NCBI GenBank assembly: GCA_903813345.2
Contig: CAIIXF020000009.1
Span: 992,001-1,056,000 of the forward strand
DNA: 64,000 nt
Source of the DNA: Owenia fusiformis
Lineage: Eukaryota > Annelida > Polychaeta > Sabellida > Oweniidae
Reading direction: 5' to 3'
Below the pieces are notes generated by a model. The model was not told the DNA's origin. It saw nothing but the letters and a program-made list of their open reading frames with translations, and searched no databases. Positions 21,548 to 32,219 of the stretch are shown here, in pieces. Position numbers and translations under genes: made by a program. Numbering within the stretch: the stretch's first letter is position 1; every line of letters begins with the position of its first letter.

Positions 21548-23026
21548 TTGCAGATATTTACTGTGAGATTAAATCTTACATCTTTGCTTTCCTCGAACAT
21601 TTTATACATTCTTTTTCAGGGACGGTGCGACGAGGTACCTTCTGTTAGTTCTACGTGGTGTTACTGTGATTCACAATGTGCTGACAACAAAGATTGTTGC
21701 TATGACTACAATCAGACATGCTCGAATGAAAGACAAGACGATGGTAAAAATGTCGGTCTTAGAAAAACTCTAGATAGAAATACTAGTGAAAGTCAAGATC
21801 CCAAATCAGCCGTAGAAAATGACCTAAGCCACTATAAGGAATGTGTGGAGACCTATGAGAATTATAATCAACCAAGGCAGTATAAGATGATAGCAAGATG
21901 CCCGAGTTATACACAAGACCATGACCTTGTTATTATGTGTATTAATGCATCATTTACAGATGATAAATTCAGTACCATTGCGCGCCTACCTGTTTATGTC
22001 AATGAAACAGGAGAAACGTTCAAGAATGTATATTGTGCAATTTGTCATGGGTTTGAGCTTGATGATGTTTTGGCCTGGTCTTTAAGATATGACTGTTTGA
22101 ATGTCGATGGTGTTGGAAGTGTATTACAAAATAAGAATGTGCGAGACTTGAGCACTTTGATTCATTTTAACAGGTGTAATGTGAGGACTGAAGGAGGTCA
22201 ATCAAGATATACGTTATGTCAGGTAAATTGTCAATTAATCACAATTCAACCACGTGGACTCAACTTGAGACAGTGTCACCATCATGTTGATGAATGTGAC
22301 GCTAGGTATATTCCGACCACATATAAACAACTACGCGATCTATCTCTGTTAAATGAATTGTGTGTGGACTATTCTTCTCCAGTTATATTTCAGATAGACC
22401 AGAGCGTTGACAGGAGGCCAGTCATCTACAAGAATATTCATTGTGCAATGTGCAATGGTGCCGATCCATACCGACTGGGCTGCAAGGTGTCTAACATTAC
22501 AAACGAGGGTCTTGAACTGTTCACAGTTACAGGTAACTTCTCCCAGAAACGTGTAAACGACAAGACCTTTTTTGTGCTGGAATGGTATTACACGCTAGAG
22601 GATTTGGTTGTTTCGTCCAACGTCTCTGAATGGAAAGTATGCCACGAGGCGTTTTGGCCTGAACATGGACCAACCCAAAATTTCATCGATTCTCTTGCTC
22701 TTAATAAGGAAAATAGATGTATTTATATGGGCTGCTCATATGGATATTCAATGATAAACAAAACATGCATGAGGGATCCTTTCAGATATGAATCTCACGT
22801 GCAAGAAGGTTCAGTTACAAGTGAAAGCCCATTTGTGAATAGCTTGCCAAGAATCATGGGGAGTACTAAATTTCCCATTTCATTTGTTGGAACATCTCAG
22901 AGTTCTTTCAGTAGTGGAGCAAATAGTCAAACACATATATACCATACATGCACATGCATTGAGCACGTGCTCTTGTTGGCTTTACTTAACATATTCCTAG
23001 GTCGCCTCTTAAAAGCATTATGTTAG
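21548..23026 (+). CDS. Somatomedin-B domain receptor-like ectodomain protein
   Basis: The open frame codes for 492 aa. Residues about 25-60 are a cysteine-rich SMB domain (RCDEVPS...CYCDSQCADNKDCCYDY). Then come two YCAICHG / HCAMCNG cysteine motifs and many N-glycosylation sites (NQT, NAS, NET, NIT, NFS, NVS, NKT). This order is typical of the extracellular half of invertebrate secretin/Methuselah-like GPCRs. No seven-helix domain follows; the frame ends in a short hydrophobic tail of about 25 residues. A polypyrimidine tract and CAG at 21619 indicate a splice acceptor just before the SMB codons. The first 24 residues may therefore be intron, with a signal-peptide exon further upstream. It could be a truncated receptor, a GPI-type or single-pass surface protein, or a gene missing later exons. 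Confidence 0.7.
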   Translation: MQIFTVRLNLTSLLSSNILYILFQGRCDEVPSVSSTWCYCDSQCADNKDCCYDYNQTCSNERQDDGKNVGLRKTLDRNTSESQDPKSAVENDLSHYKECVETYENYNQPRQYKMIARCPSYTQDHDLVIMCINASFTDDKFSTIARLPVYVNETGETFKNVYCAICHGFELDDVLAWSLRYDCLNVDGVGSVLQNKNVRDLSTLIHFNRCNVRTEGGQSRYTLCQVNCQLITIQPRGLNLRQCHHHVDECDARYIPTTYKQLRDLSLLNELCVDYSSPVIFQIDQSVDRRPVIYKNIHCAMCNGADPYRLGCKVSNITNEGLELFTVTGNFSQKRVNDKTFFVLEWYYTLEDLVVSSNVSEWKVCHEAFWPEHGPTQNFIDSLALNKENRCIYMGCSYGYSMINKTCMRDPFRYESHVQEGSVTSESPFVNSLPRIMGSTKFPISFVGTSQSSFSSGANSQTHIYHTCTCIEHVLLLALLNIFLGRLLKALC

Positions 23027-23050
23027 AATTAAAAGTATAATGACTAGTGG

Positions 23051-23598
23051 GACACATTTCCTCCCCTCTTATTACATGCAGCATTGGCCAATGTAGGTTA
23101 GTTTAGCCACATTAACCTATCATGGACTTGGAAAATTCATGTAAATGAAACATTATGTACGCAATCTAAGTTCATGTATGCTGAGTGGTTGGACACATTT
23201 CCTCCCCTCTTATTACATGCAGCATTGGCCAATGCAGGTTAGTTTAGCCACATTAACCTATCATGGACTTGGAAAATTCATGTAAATGAAACATTATGTA
23301 CGCAATCTAAGTTCATGTATGCTGAGTGGTTGGACACATTTCCTCCCCTCTTATTACATGCAGCATTGGCCAATGCAGGTTAGTTTAGCCACATTAACCT
23401 ATCATGGACTTGGAAAATTCATGTAAATGAAACATTATGTACGCAATCTAAGTTCATGTATGCTGAGTGGTTGGACACATTTCCTCCCCTCTTATTACAT
23501 GCAGCATTGGCCAATGCAGGTTAGTTTATCCACATTGGCCTACATGGACATTGGAGACTCCATGTAAATGAAACATTATGTTAGCAATCAAAGTACAA
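23051..23598. repeat. 141-bp tandem repeat, about 3.8 copies
   Basis: Units begin at 23051, 23192, 23333 and 23474 with 'gacacatttcctcccctc'. The first three are nearly identical and the last is diverged at its 3' end. The array starts 24 bp after the SMB-protein stop codon, so it would lie in the 3' UTR. Confidence 0.9.
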
Positions 23599-23599
23599 T

Positions 23600-25077
23600 G
23601 GAGGTTTTCTTCCTTACATATAATGCAGGCTGGGGCGTTCAAAGAAATGCTAAGGAAGCTGCTTTCCCATATATGATAGCTCAGGGGAGGTGTTTTCTCG
23701 TGGGTGAAAGACAAGGGGAACTATTTTCCAATATACAGTATGTAAGGTAAACTGAGGATTTTCTCCCGTATATATAAGGCAAGGTTGGATGTTCTATATA
23801 TGCAATACCAATGAAGCTGTTTTACCATATATGATAGCTCAGGGGGTGGGGGTGTTCTCTTATGGATTAAATGCCAGGGATCTGTTTTGTTTGTAAGGCC
23901 ACCGAATGTGTTCTCCCATGTATTCGGGGCCAAGGGATATGTTCTCCCATGTATGCAAGACCAATGGATTTGTTCTCCTATGTATGCAATGCCATGTGAT
24001 GTGTTCTCCTGTGTCTGCGAGGCTGGGGTATGTATTCTCCTATTACTCCAGTAAAAAAATCAAAAATCAATGAAAAAATTGCACTACTTATTAAACCTAG
24101 TGCAACAAATGCATAGCAATGAGTTAAAAGACATATCAAAAATCTAGAAAAATCAAAGTAGTGGAAAGTATGTAAAAATCACTATTTGTACCGGTGTACC
24201 CCCGGTCTTTTTTTTATGGGGGGATACTATGATAAACATTTTTATTTACTGTTGTGTTCCTCTAATCACATTCAAATTTTCAGGAATCACGCAACCATAT
24301 ATATTAGCTGTCATGGAAAGTTTGATCTTGATTGGTCAATTGGTTATCATGACAACACAATTTATTTACACTGTTTCCCTACAAACAGATATGGTATCTT
24401 GTCATTTTTAATTTTTCAAAATGAATGCAAAGTTGAGCTTAATACATATTGAAGGAGTTTACAACAAGATCACATGATAAATATATGAATAGGTTGACAT
24501 ATTTGGCTTTGGACCCTATTCGTGTTTGATAACTACTGCTCGATTAACAACATAGTGGGCGTGGCACTTTTTGTTATTATGTTATTACATTTCCAAATAA
24601 TTTCATGTTGACAGAATCATATTTACAAGGGTCATTGATACATATGCTATTATCTTGTATGGTAAGCCTAAACATGTTTTGTCAATTGGTTGCCATAGCA
24701 ACACAACATAATGCATGTAAATAGTTGGTAGAGGTCATTTAAGACAATCCTTATACCTAAATTGTTTATGTATAAGGCCATGTGATGTGTTATCCCATGT
24801 ATGCAAGGTCAGAGGATGTGCAATCCAATGTATGCAATACCAATGGATGTTTCTCATGTATGCAAGTCCATGGAATGTGTTTTCCCTCGTATGCAAGGTC
24901 AGGGGATGTGTAATCCAATGTATCAATACCAATGGATGTTTCTCATGTATGCAAGGTCAGGGGATGTGGTTTCCTATGTATGCAATGTCAGGGGATCTGT
25001 TCTCCCATGTATGCAAGGCCATTGAATATGTTCTCCTAAGTATGCGAGACAAGGGAATGCGTTCTCCCATGTTTTTA
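23600..25077. repeat. Diffuse ~28-32-bp minisatellite around 'tctcccatgtatgcaagg'
   Basis: Degenerate units with 'gttctcccatgtatgcaagg-ca' recur at about 23690-24050 and 24775-25077. Between them (24060-24770) is non-repetitive AT-rich DNA without a gene. Open frames across the second block are repetitive translations, not genes. Confidence 0.6.
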
Positions 25078-25671
25078 AGACTGAAGTGAGGTTAATTTTT
25101 GAAAACTTCAAGTAGTAGCTGGGTTGATTTGGTGTCACATTTGTAAGACTCCAAAATTTCCACAAATCATCTTATCTTACCAAGGAACATTAAAGGAGCA
25201 TGGAAATGTGCATTGTTAAAGAATAATCAAGCTCAAACCATTGTGAATTCTAAATATTTCATGTCCACCATTTTGTTTGCTGGGACTATTTTCTTAGTCC
25301 AGAGAAATCCTCATTCATGTATCCATTGTTTATCATTCATATTGTCTCAATCATGTATCTATCATGATAATTGTACTGTAGATAAAATATACTAGTTATA
25401 ATCCATGCCACTTGGTGAAGTCACAAACTTTGAACGAGGATTAACAAGGAAGTCTGTAAGTGGTTCTGGCAAACAAAATGGAGGACATAAAATGTTTATA
25501 AGAAACTATGGTTTGAGCTTCATTATACTCTAACAATGCAATAAGTGCACACTTTCATGCTCATTCGTTGTTCCTTAGTAGGGTAAGATGATTTGTGGAA
25601 ATTTTGGGTTCTTGGAAATGTTACAAGGCTACTCCTTGAAACTGTCAAAAATTAGGCTCACTTCACGGTCT
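25078..25671. mobile_element. ~594-bp long-TIR element, no ORF
   Basis: About 200 bp at the left (from 25078) is the imperfect reverse complement of about 200 bp at the right (to 25671). Both outer ends start AGAC-GAAGTGAG and share 'aaaatttccacaaatcatctta' in matching order. The 180-bp centre has no coding potential. This is a MITE or foldback-type copy. Confidence 0.7.
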
Positions 25672-26360
25672 CCATGCTAGCTTTGGGGACCCAGGCACCT
25701 CTAGTTCATAGTTATGAAAAATGCGTTTAAATGTGATGTTTCCTTAGACATGTCTCTTTAGTCAGGAAATGCAATCACATATAAGGAAAACAGATACAAA
25801 ATCTTCACTTTAATGTTACCTCCAGAGAGATCTCTTCAATATGTAGGCAGTTTAAAGGGTAACGCATATCTTCTAGCAAATCGAACGCTCGTTTCTTGTG
25901 TTTAGTATAAAAAGCCCGATCCCGGAATTATACTCAACGGTTCACAGGCTCGAGGTCGTTGTGTCAACATCTATTTTTGTTATATAGCATAAGTATATTA
26001 TAGATCGTCACACATTTATAAAAGGGAGATTTTTATTTTGACAAATCAATTTCACATTTATGGGTGAAGTTTCAGGATCTTCTATTTGTGTATTAACAAG
26101 GAAAAATTGACATCTAAATTTCGCCATAACTTAATAGTACACAGCTTAGCATATGAAATATCCTCCAAATGAAACAAAGCAGTTCTAATACAAGAATTTA
26201 TATTTCTTCAAAATGGACTGATCAAGTTGAGCCACCATGTTGTTTGTATACGGGAAGCTTATCGGAACCCTTTAAGGGAGGTTTCCTCCATGTGATGGCG
26301 GTTTAAGGGAGGTTTCTCACATGTATCTGAGATGACATATATATGACGAAATGACATATA
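25672..26360. other. Intergenic; one TATA-like site
   Basis: No coding region. A TATA-like 'agtataaaaag' at about 25906, followed by GC-richer sequence, resembles a core promoter. No exon can be tied to it. Confidence 0.3.
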
Positions 26361-26429
26361 AACAGAGTGGGCAAAAAACCTGCATACAGTATTTGTTTAA
26401 AACGTTTTTAATATTGAACTGTCACAGAA

Positions 26430-26960
26430 CACACAATTCCAAAATTACATTATAAACGTTTATGACATAAAGATTAATGGTATTTGGATGAGAACTTGTT
26501 AAGGGATGGATAGGGATGTGAATGAAAATTTAACTTAAAAAATACTATTTGCCTTTTTTGATACACCCTGTATGTTACATACGCCATCGCATTTTGTATT
26601 TACATATTGCACATTTGTATAATATTAAGACTAATAGTATTATGATGAGAACTTAGGGGTAACAGAGGGGTATAAATGAAAAACCAATTAAAAAAATTAC
26701 TATTTGACAATTTAAGATATTTTAACTATTGCAGTCGGTTATAACTCGCATCATATAATTAGCATCTGGAGCATGTTCTTTGAATGGCCATCAATTAAGC
26801 CATACAAATGCTACAGTTATGCAACATAATTGAACCAACTTTGATTTTGTCTAGTTAAAGAGATATCCATCGTGGGTTTTTGGATCCACACTTTATATTA
26901 CCTACACCATTGTAGTTTATATTCTTTCATCAATATTTTTTCAGTTATCTTACTTATCTT
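26430..26960. repeat. Diverged ~160-bp tandem repeat, 2-3 copies
   Basis: Blocks such as 'atgagaactt' followed by a T-poor purine stretch and 'actatttg' recur about 160 bp apart. 'acatacgccatcgcattttg' at 26580 has a diverged match near 26900. A mariner-like end ('caccctgta') lies at 26564-26572. Confidence 0.5.
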
Positions 26961-27274
26961 ACAACGTAACGACGCTACCTAAAAACAATATTCTATATTC
27001 TGAGCTACATCCTTTTCGCATGTATTATTTTTTTAAAAGAATGTAAAATTCCCAGCTCTATTATTTTAGGCATGACTACTGCAAGACTTCACCTTCTGAT
27101 ATCATAAAGTAATTCCGAAATCCGTGCATTATCAGAGATTCGAACATGACTGTATTCACGCCTTCTATAAACTGTAAACAAAGTCAACATTTCACCCGGG
27201 GTATATTCGCGAACAAAACCCCTGGTAATACGTGTAATGTGTGACGTCATAACGGCGGGCCGTAGTAATGGCGG

Positions 27275-27427
27275 ACCATAATGAATATTCGAAACATTTT
27301 GGTTGGTGAGTTTCCAAAAAGGCACAAAGGCTTTCGAACCCCTCAGTCCCTTCGGTCGTTTGGGGTACAGAAAACTTTTGTGCATAGCCCTGAGGGCTGT
27401 ATTCGACGATATTACCCCTGCTCTTCG
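27275..27427. repeat. Dispersed repeat, first copy
   Basis: Shares its start (AATGAATATTCGAAACATTTT) in part and its end (ATATTACCCCTGCTCTTC) with 35568-35716 in the same orientation. The middle of the two copies differs. In the second copy the ends can fold back on each other, which suggests a small palindromic transposon. The neighbouring 27428-27879 has a mariner-like start (acagggtgtcacatg at 27592) but no gene. Confidence 0.55.
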
Positions 27428-27879
27428 GTCTATATTTCTTAAAGTATGTGCAAATGAAAATACGGACCTTTTGACCCACTCTGTTTATGAGTAATAACAA
27501 ACTATTTAAAGATATGTTATTCAGATATTATTATTTAAGTATAATGTGTGGTGTTGTTTTAAAACGTATGTCCCATATTATTTAGAAATACAGGGTGTCA
27601 CATGAAGCTATATTTTTATATTTATCCCCCTGCTGCTAAAATCTTAATAGATGGTACCGAGTGTAATATACCATTGGAAAGATCTTCCAAAGTTATGTTA
27701 ACTCACCAACTCTCAAGTATTTTGGATGAAATTCACCTATATTTTCACGATGTACTTTACAGTAAGTCCTGCAAAATCCTGCCAAATACCCCAAATTGCC
27801 ATGTTTCTAGGCTTATGGTCACCTCAATTGATACAATGTAAAAATTTGTCAATCAATGTAACTTTGGAAGACCTGTATA

Positions 27880-28460
27880 TATATATATATATAAATATAG
27901 CTTTATGTGATCACTATTGTATGATATCACTTAAATAAGGCATTATGTATTTGCATTTATATTGCTATTTGTTTATTCATGTGTTGGGATACTTATATAA
28001 TTGACATTTAACATGATGGTATTATATTCAAATATTATTCAGAAATATACATATTTAGTTATACATATTTCTGTAAATGTAGCTTAAATGATAATATTGT
28101 AATAGGGGTATCACTATCGGTCCAGTGCATAAAATATTGTATAGGCGAATGATACACATTCGTTCGTTCGCATTTATATTGATATTGATATTGTGTTCCT
28201 TATGTTTATTCATTTATATCAAAGGATATTTACATTATTGTATAAAAATATTATTCAGAATTATTATTATGATTTAGTTATATCTGTAAATGTTAATGTA
28301 TAGTTTGACTGATAATATTGTAAAAGGGCTATCACCATCAGTCCACTGCATAAAAATATTGTCGTATAGGCGACTAATAAACATTCGTTCGTTTGCATGT
28401 ATATTCATGTAGATATTGTTTCTGTGGGAGATTAAAGGGAGAGTTAACGTGATGGTATAC
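27880..28460. repeat. ~225-bp satellite, units before the nested insertions
   Basis: Two full units and part of a third, marked by 'cattcgttcgtt' at 28158 and 28383 and by 'atgatggtat' followed by 'attattcag'. A (TA)n run lies at about 27877-27895. The third unit is broken at 28460 and resumes at 31750. Confidence 0.7.
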
Positions 28461-28629
28461 ACCTTTCCATAAAGTCGGCAAAAAATCGATAAATGGGCGG
28501 GGCAACCTGTCAATCATTATAGCGGTGACGTCACTCGCGGACTTTTTTGGATGATTTACTCATCTAATTTGGCACTTGACAAGTGATCATTGAGGTACGC
28601 ACGGGGATGAATCTTGTTAACTATACAAA

Positions 28630-29520
28630 ATGGTGAGTTACATTTTATACTTATCTTTTCTTTATAATATCAAGGGTCTCACCTGTATTGTTTTATTTCA
28701 AAACAATCCATTCAGATCACCTATCAGATGCAAATAAGTCCTGATTGATTGAAATTTTCCTCTCCGAGATTTCAGTCTTTCAAAACTGCCATCCAGTCTA
28801 AGCTTAGGCTACTGATGATAGAAGTGTACATCAACAAACAACTATTCCTGTTGTATTTTCACTACCTTTCATAAGCAAACAGCATGAAATACTAGCCAAT
28901 ATCTTTGAATGAGAATATTGCACATCTTGTGTTGTATTTAGGTTAGAGGTTGTCGTTCAAAGCGAGGTTCAAAGTTCAACTTTAGTTCACCGGCAAGCTG
29001 GCTAACAAGTCATGCTGACATACAAGATTTACTGTAATCCCTTTTACTTTTCTCAATGTTTATTTTAGCAATTTTAAATTTTTATCGATCTAATTGGAAT
29101 TCATTTATTGTGGCAGTCAACATTAGGCCTATTAGGATATAAATCTGTCATATAAAACATCGATCCACGGATGTTGAAAACAAAGAAATATAAAGCTTTA
29201 TATCTGTTTTTTAGGATTCTATGAAAGAACAAACGGTATGTGACTGTGAAAAACTGACCACCTCAGATGTGGATGGGTTCACATTTGATGGGCCCATCAA
29301 TAAACTGAAAAAGACAGAATGTATTAAGTGGCTGTTGTGCCGAAATATAAAACCTCACCACAAGGATACGTTAGCGTCGGTTCGTGTTAAAGTGCAACAG
29401 ACCAAGGAAAAACAAACCATCCCAGACTGTGAATTAATAATTAGAGACTCCGATCCAAATAATGCTAATCTCAGATCAAAAAAATCCAGATACCCCAAAT
29501 GTAAGAACAATATGATATAG
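28630..29520 (+). CDS. Transposon-borne SAP-like protein, partial, two exons
   Basis: An ATG at 28630-28632 is followed at once by a strong donor (gtgagt). An acceptor (ttttttag) at 29214 joins it in phase 0 to GATTCTATGAAAGAA. The second exon stays open to 29520, or may be spliced out at AAAT|gtaaga (29500). The motif KTECIKWLLCRNIKPHHKDT resembles the SAP-like DNA-binding motif at the start of YqaJ-nuclease proteins carried by some Harbinger-related (ISL2EU) elements. No nuclease domain follows, so the gene is partial. Function as a transposon accessory protein is inferred. Confidence 0.45.
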
Positions 29521-30221
29521 TTGATCAGAGTAATAAAGAACATGTTATTGTTATATAATATTTATGTGTCAGAGTGGTTGTATTTGAAAATATTACATAG
29601 TTATTAAAGAGGCTCTATACTATAGGAAAGCACAATCAAGACCCCTCTGGACCTTTTTGCATATTGAGTTTCACCACATATTCACCTGACTTACTAAGGA
29701 AGAAGTCCCAAATCCTCCGCTTTCAGTGTTAATTTTGCGATTTTGCTGGCCGATCTAATTATTTTCAATGAAATTAATTCAGTCTGAAGTTTGAATATAC
29801 CGGGAAAATTCTCCTGTTATCTGATTGGTCGTTAAATTTGTTTATCATGAATCTGATTGGCTGTCTGGTTCAAGGGGCATGTGCGACTCAACGGGGATTC
29901 CCCTTGCTAGCTGCGGAATTAACTTGTGTTTTATTCTGAAGGTTGGTTGTTCTATCGGCAATAATATACCAAAAAGTTATTCACAAGATCCATAGTATGC
30001 AAGATATTATATGAGCAATAATAATGGGTCATCATCGATTGTCTGAGGGAGAACCTATAGTATAGTGCATCTTTAAGTTAGTGAAGAGTGCACAATACAC
30101 TCCAAAATATGCTGTCAGTGTCAGCTATCATAGAGAGTTGATGTAAATAAAATTACTTTACCAAATGGATTGTACATTAACATTTCACTTTGTATTTTTA
30201 CACGACTGTGTAGTTTAATCA

Positions 30222-30618
30222 CTAATCTGAGTCATATGCTGAGTCACACTCATCAGCTGATACTAATGTAACATCACTTTGGGAGATAATTGGTGGCTGA
30301 AAAAGTGACAACATGGCTGCGTTAGTCCATATTTGGTTAATCGAACCAAACAATGTTAACTGAATGGGGCGATCAAATATATGATTGCCTTTGACCTTGT
30401 TTACTAAGTATGCTGCGTTCAATATGTATGCGTTCAGCTGCAATTTGCTGTGTTTCTCTGACGTCTGATGCCGACATCTGTTCTTCCATGCCTAGGAATG
30501 GAGGGATATTTAGCCTCACTCCCATTGGGTCTAATAAGTCTTTGATGAGAAACCCTTTATCTGCCATAGCCGCATCATCTTTGTCAAATTGTTGTTGAAA
30601 AAATAAATCATTTTTCAT
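30222..30618 (-). pseudogene. Harbinger-class DDE transposase remnant
   Basis: The first half (30618-30420) carries AAMADKGF, then LNIPPFLG, then ERIHIERSI. These match the second catalytic Asp and the catalytic Glu regions of DDE_Tnp_4 transposases. The second half, in another frame (about 30425-30222), continues with KVKGNHIFDRPIQL and NQIWTNAAMLS, the usual C-terminal part. A few extra bases near 30410-30425 cause the frame change. The N-terminal part with the first Asp was not found. The 30640-30800 stretch just upstream on this strand contains a ~105-bp tandem duplication. Confidence 0.75.
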
Positions 30619-31769
30619 CGTTTATATTCATTGATAAAAATCCAACAAACATAAACACGATTTACAGTAGATGTTTTCGGTTTGGGCAAAGAAAAATAAA
30701 ACTAGATGCCGGAGCCATAATAAACAGATCATCATATTCATTGATAAATATGGTTCAATAAAAATAGCAAGATTTACAGTAGTAGGTAGAGGGGGAGAAA
30801 CACCAGGGTTCAAAGATGACATACGCTTATAATGTAAATCTGTATTGAGATGACATCATCGCTGATTGGTCAAAAGTCGACAAACAAATGACGTCATCAA
30901 TGGCGGTTTCAAAATTTTCGAAATACGCTTCGAATAATGTTATGTTCATTTGCTGGCGTGTTAACCAATATCATAGCTTCTCATTTCACATCAAGATAAA
31001 GAAAGGTGTACAGAATATGCCTATATCAATTAAAACATCCCATCGAAGTGTAGTATTTGATAACTAGCCGATGAAAATTCGAACGAACGAAGGTGGTAAG
31101 CAAGAGAGGTAATTATGTCTGTCATCTTTAAACTCTGGGGCTTTCCCTCCTCTTAGTAGTAGGTTTATGAGTAAGAGCGAAGACCCCGTAAACTCATAGG
31201 CTTTGGCTAGGATGAAGATGGCTTTGGGATGATCAATAAACAATGCATAACTGTCAAATTGTAGATAGTATTTGAGCTTATTATTAATTACAGCTTTTAA
31301 TAATACTTGTAAAAACGTACGACAACTAGACAAAATGGAATTGTATTTCAAAATATTACAATAAACATTGCACAATCTCTGCATGATATGCAGGATATTC
31401 GGATCTGTTATAAGGGGTCTTATGAGCAAATTAACATTTTTGAGAATTGCCGGTATATATGGACATATAAATGAGAACTCTGTTTGAATATTTAGTTGGA
31501 ATATACCTATTAAATGACATTGGTACATGGGAGTTTGATTATTCATAGAATATAATGATAACTTACCATGATCAGCAGAATATAAGTGACACTGAAACCG
31601 GCACTGAAAAAGGTAAGTCTGTCACGTACTTTCAGATTTTGATTTTCCCGCTGTACTATGCAGGACAAGACTCCGCGAGTGACGTCACTGCTGTATTCAG
31701 CGGCCTTATGAATATTCATGACGTGACTTTATGGAAAGGGAAACTATTATTCAGAAATATAAATATTTA

Positions 31770-31948
31770 CAGGGTGTCCCGAAAGTATTTAAAATGACTA
31801 TAACCTTTTCCCATTTGGGAGTTAAACCATGATACTTGGCAAATCAATGTAACTTTGGATAAGCTTTAAAATGATATATGACGCATACTATGACGACACT
31901 GGAATGTGTCTGCCTAGGGGGGGGGGAGCATACTTTCGGGACACCCTG
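31770..31948. mobile_element. 179-bp mariner-type MITE
   Basis: Terminal inverted repeats CAGGGTGTCCCGAAAGTAT are perfect, and each end abuts a TA (31768-31769 and 31949-31950), the duplication of Tc1/mariner elements. A G-run lies near the right end. No ORF. It sits inside the same satellite unit as the Harbinger-like element, 20 bp further on. Confidence 0.88.
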
Positions 31949-31950
31949 TA

Positions 31951-32215
31951 GTTATATATAATATAAATATATAAGAATATATCTGTAAATGTACCTAAAT
32001 GATTATATTGAAATATCACTTATCACTATCAGTGCAAAGCACTAACATATTACCGTATAGCGAATGATACACATTCGTTCGTTCGCATTTATATTGATAT
32101 TGTTTCTTTGTGGATGCTTATATCAAAGGAGATTTAGCATGATGGTATAAAACTATTATTCAGGAATAATGTAATTATTCAAAATAGTAATTTAATGATA
32201 ATAGTGTAATCGGGC
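31951..32215. repeat. ~225-bp satellite, units after the nested insertions
   Basis: Continues the unit broken at 28460, with 'cattcgttcgttcgc' at 32070 and a further partial unit ('atgatggtataaaactatt') at 32140. With both insertions removed the spacing from 28383 to 32070 is about 220 bp, matching the period. Confidence 0.65.
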
Positions 32216-32219
32216 ATGA

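Larger units (their letters stand above)
28461..31749. mobile_element. Harbinger-like element (ISL2EU type?) inside the satellite
   Basis: Ends are inverted: CCTTTCCATAAAGTC at the left and its complement at the right (31725-31741), with a further shared subterminal block 'agcggtgacgtcactcgcgg'-like (28519 and 31672). Inside are a plus-strand spliced ORF with a SAP-like motif and a minus-strand DDE transposase remnant. Two divergent or convergent genes, one a Harbinger-class transposase, are characteristic of Harbinger-related elements. The first part of the transposase is missing and the remnant is frameshifted, so it is dead. The surrounding satellite lines up across the insertion, which fixes its ends to within a few bases. 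Confidence 0.65.

Noticed and set aside
23051-23598. CRISPR-like array (regular repeats)
   Set aside because: Head-to-tail 141-bp tandem repeat without unique spacers, in animal DNA.
24787-25089. Cys/Met-rich 100-aa ORF that looks at first like repeated zinc fingers
   Set aside because: Spacing of Cys and His does not fit a zinc finger; it is a translation of the ~30-bp minisatellite.
31064-31546. 160-aa open frame on the minus strand inside the Harbinger-like element
   Set aside because: No motif or family resemblance, Leu/Ile-rich composition expected from AT-rich DNA, and no splice link to the transposase remnant. The missing N-terminal transposase could not be recognised in it.
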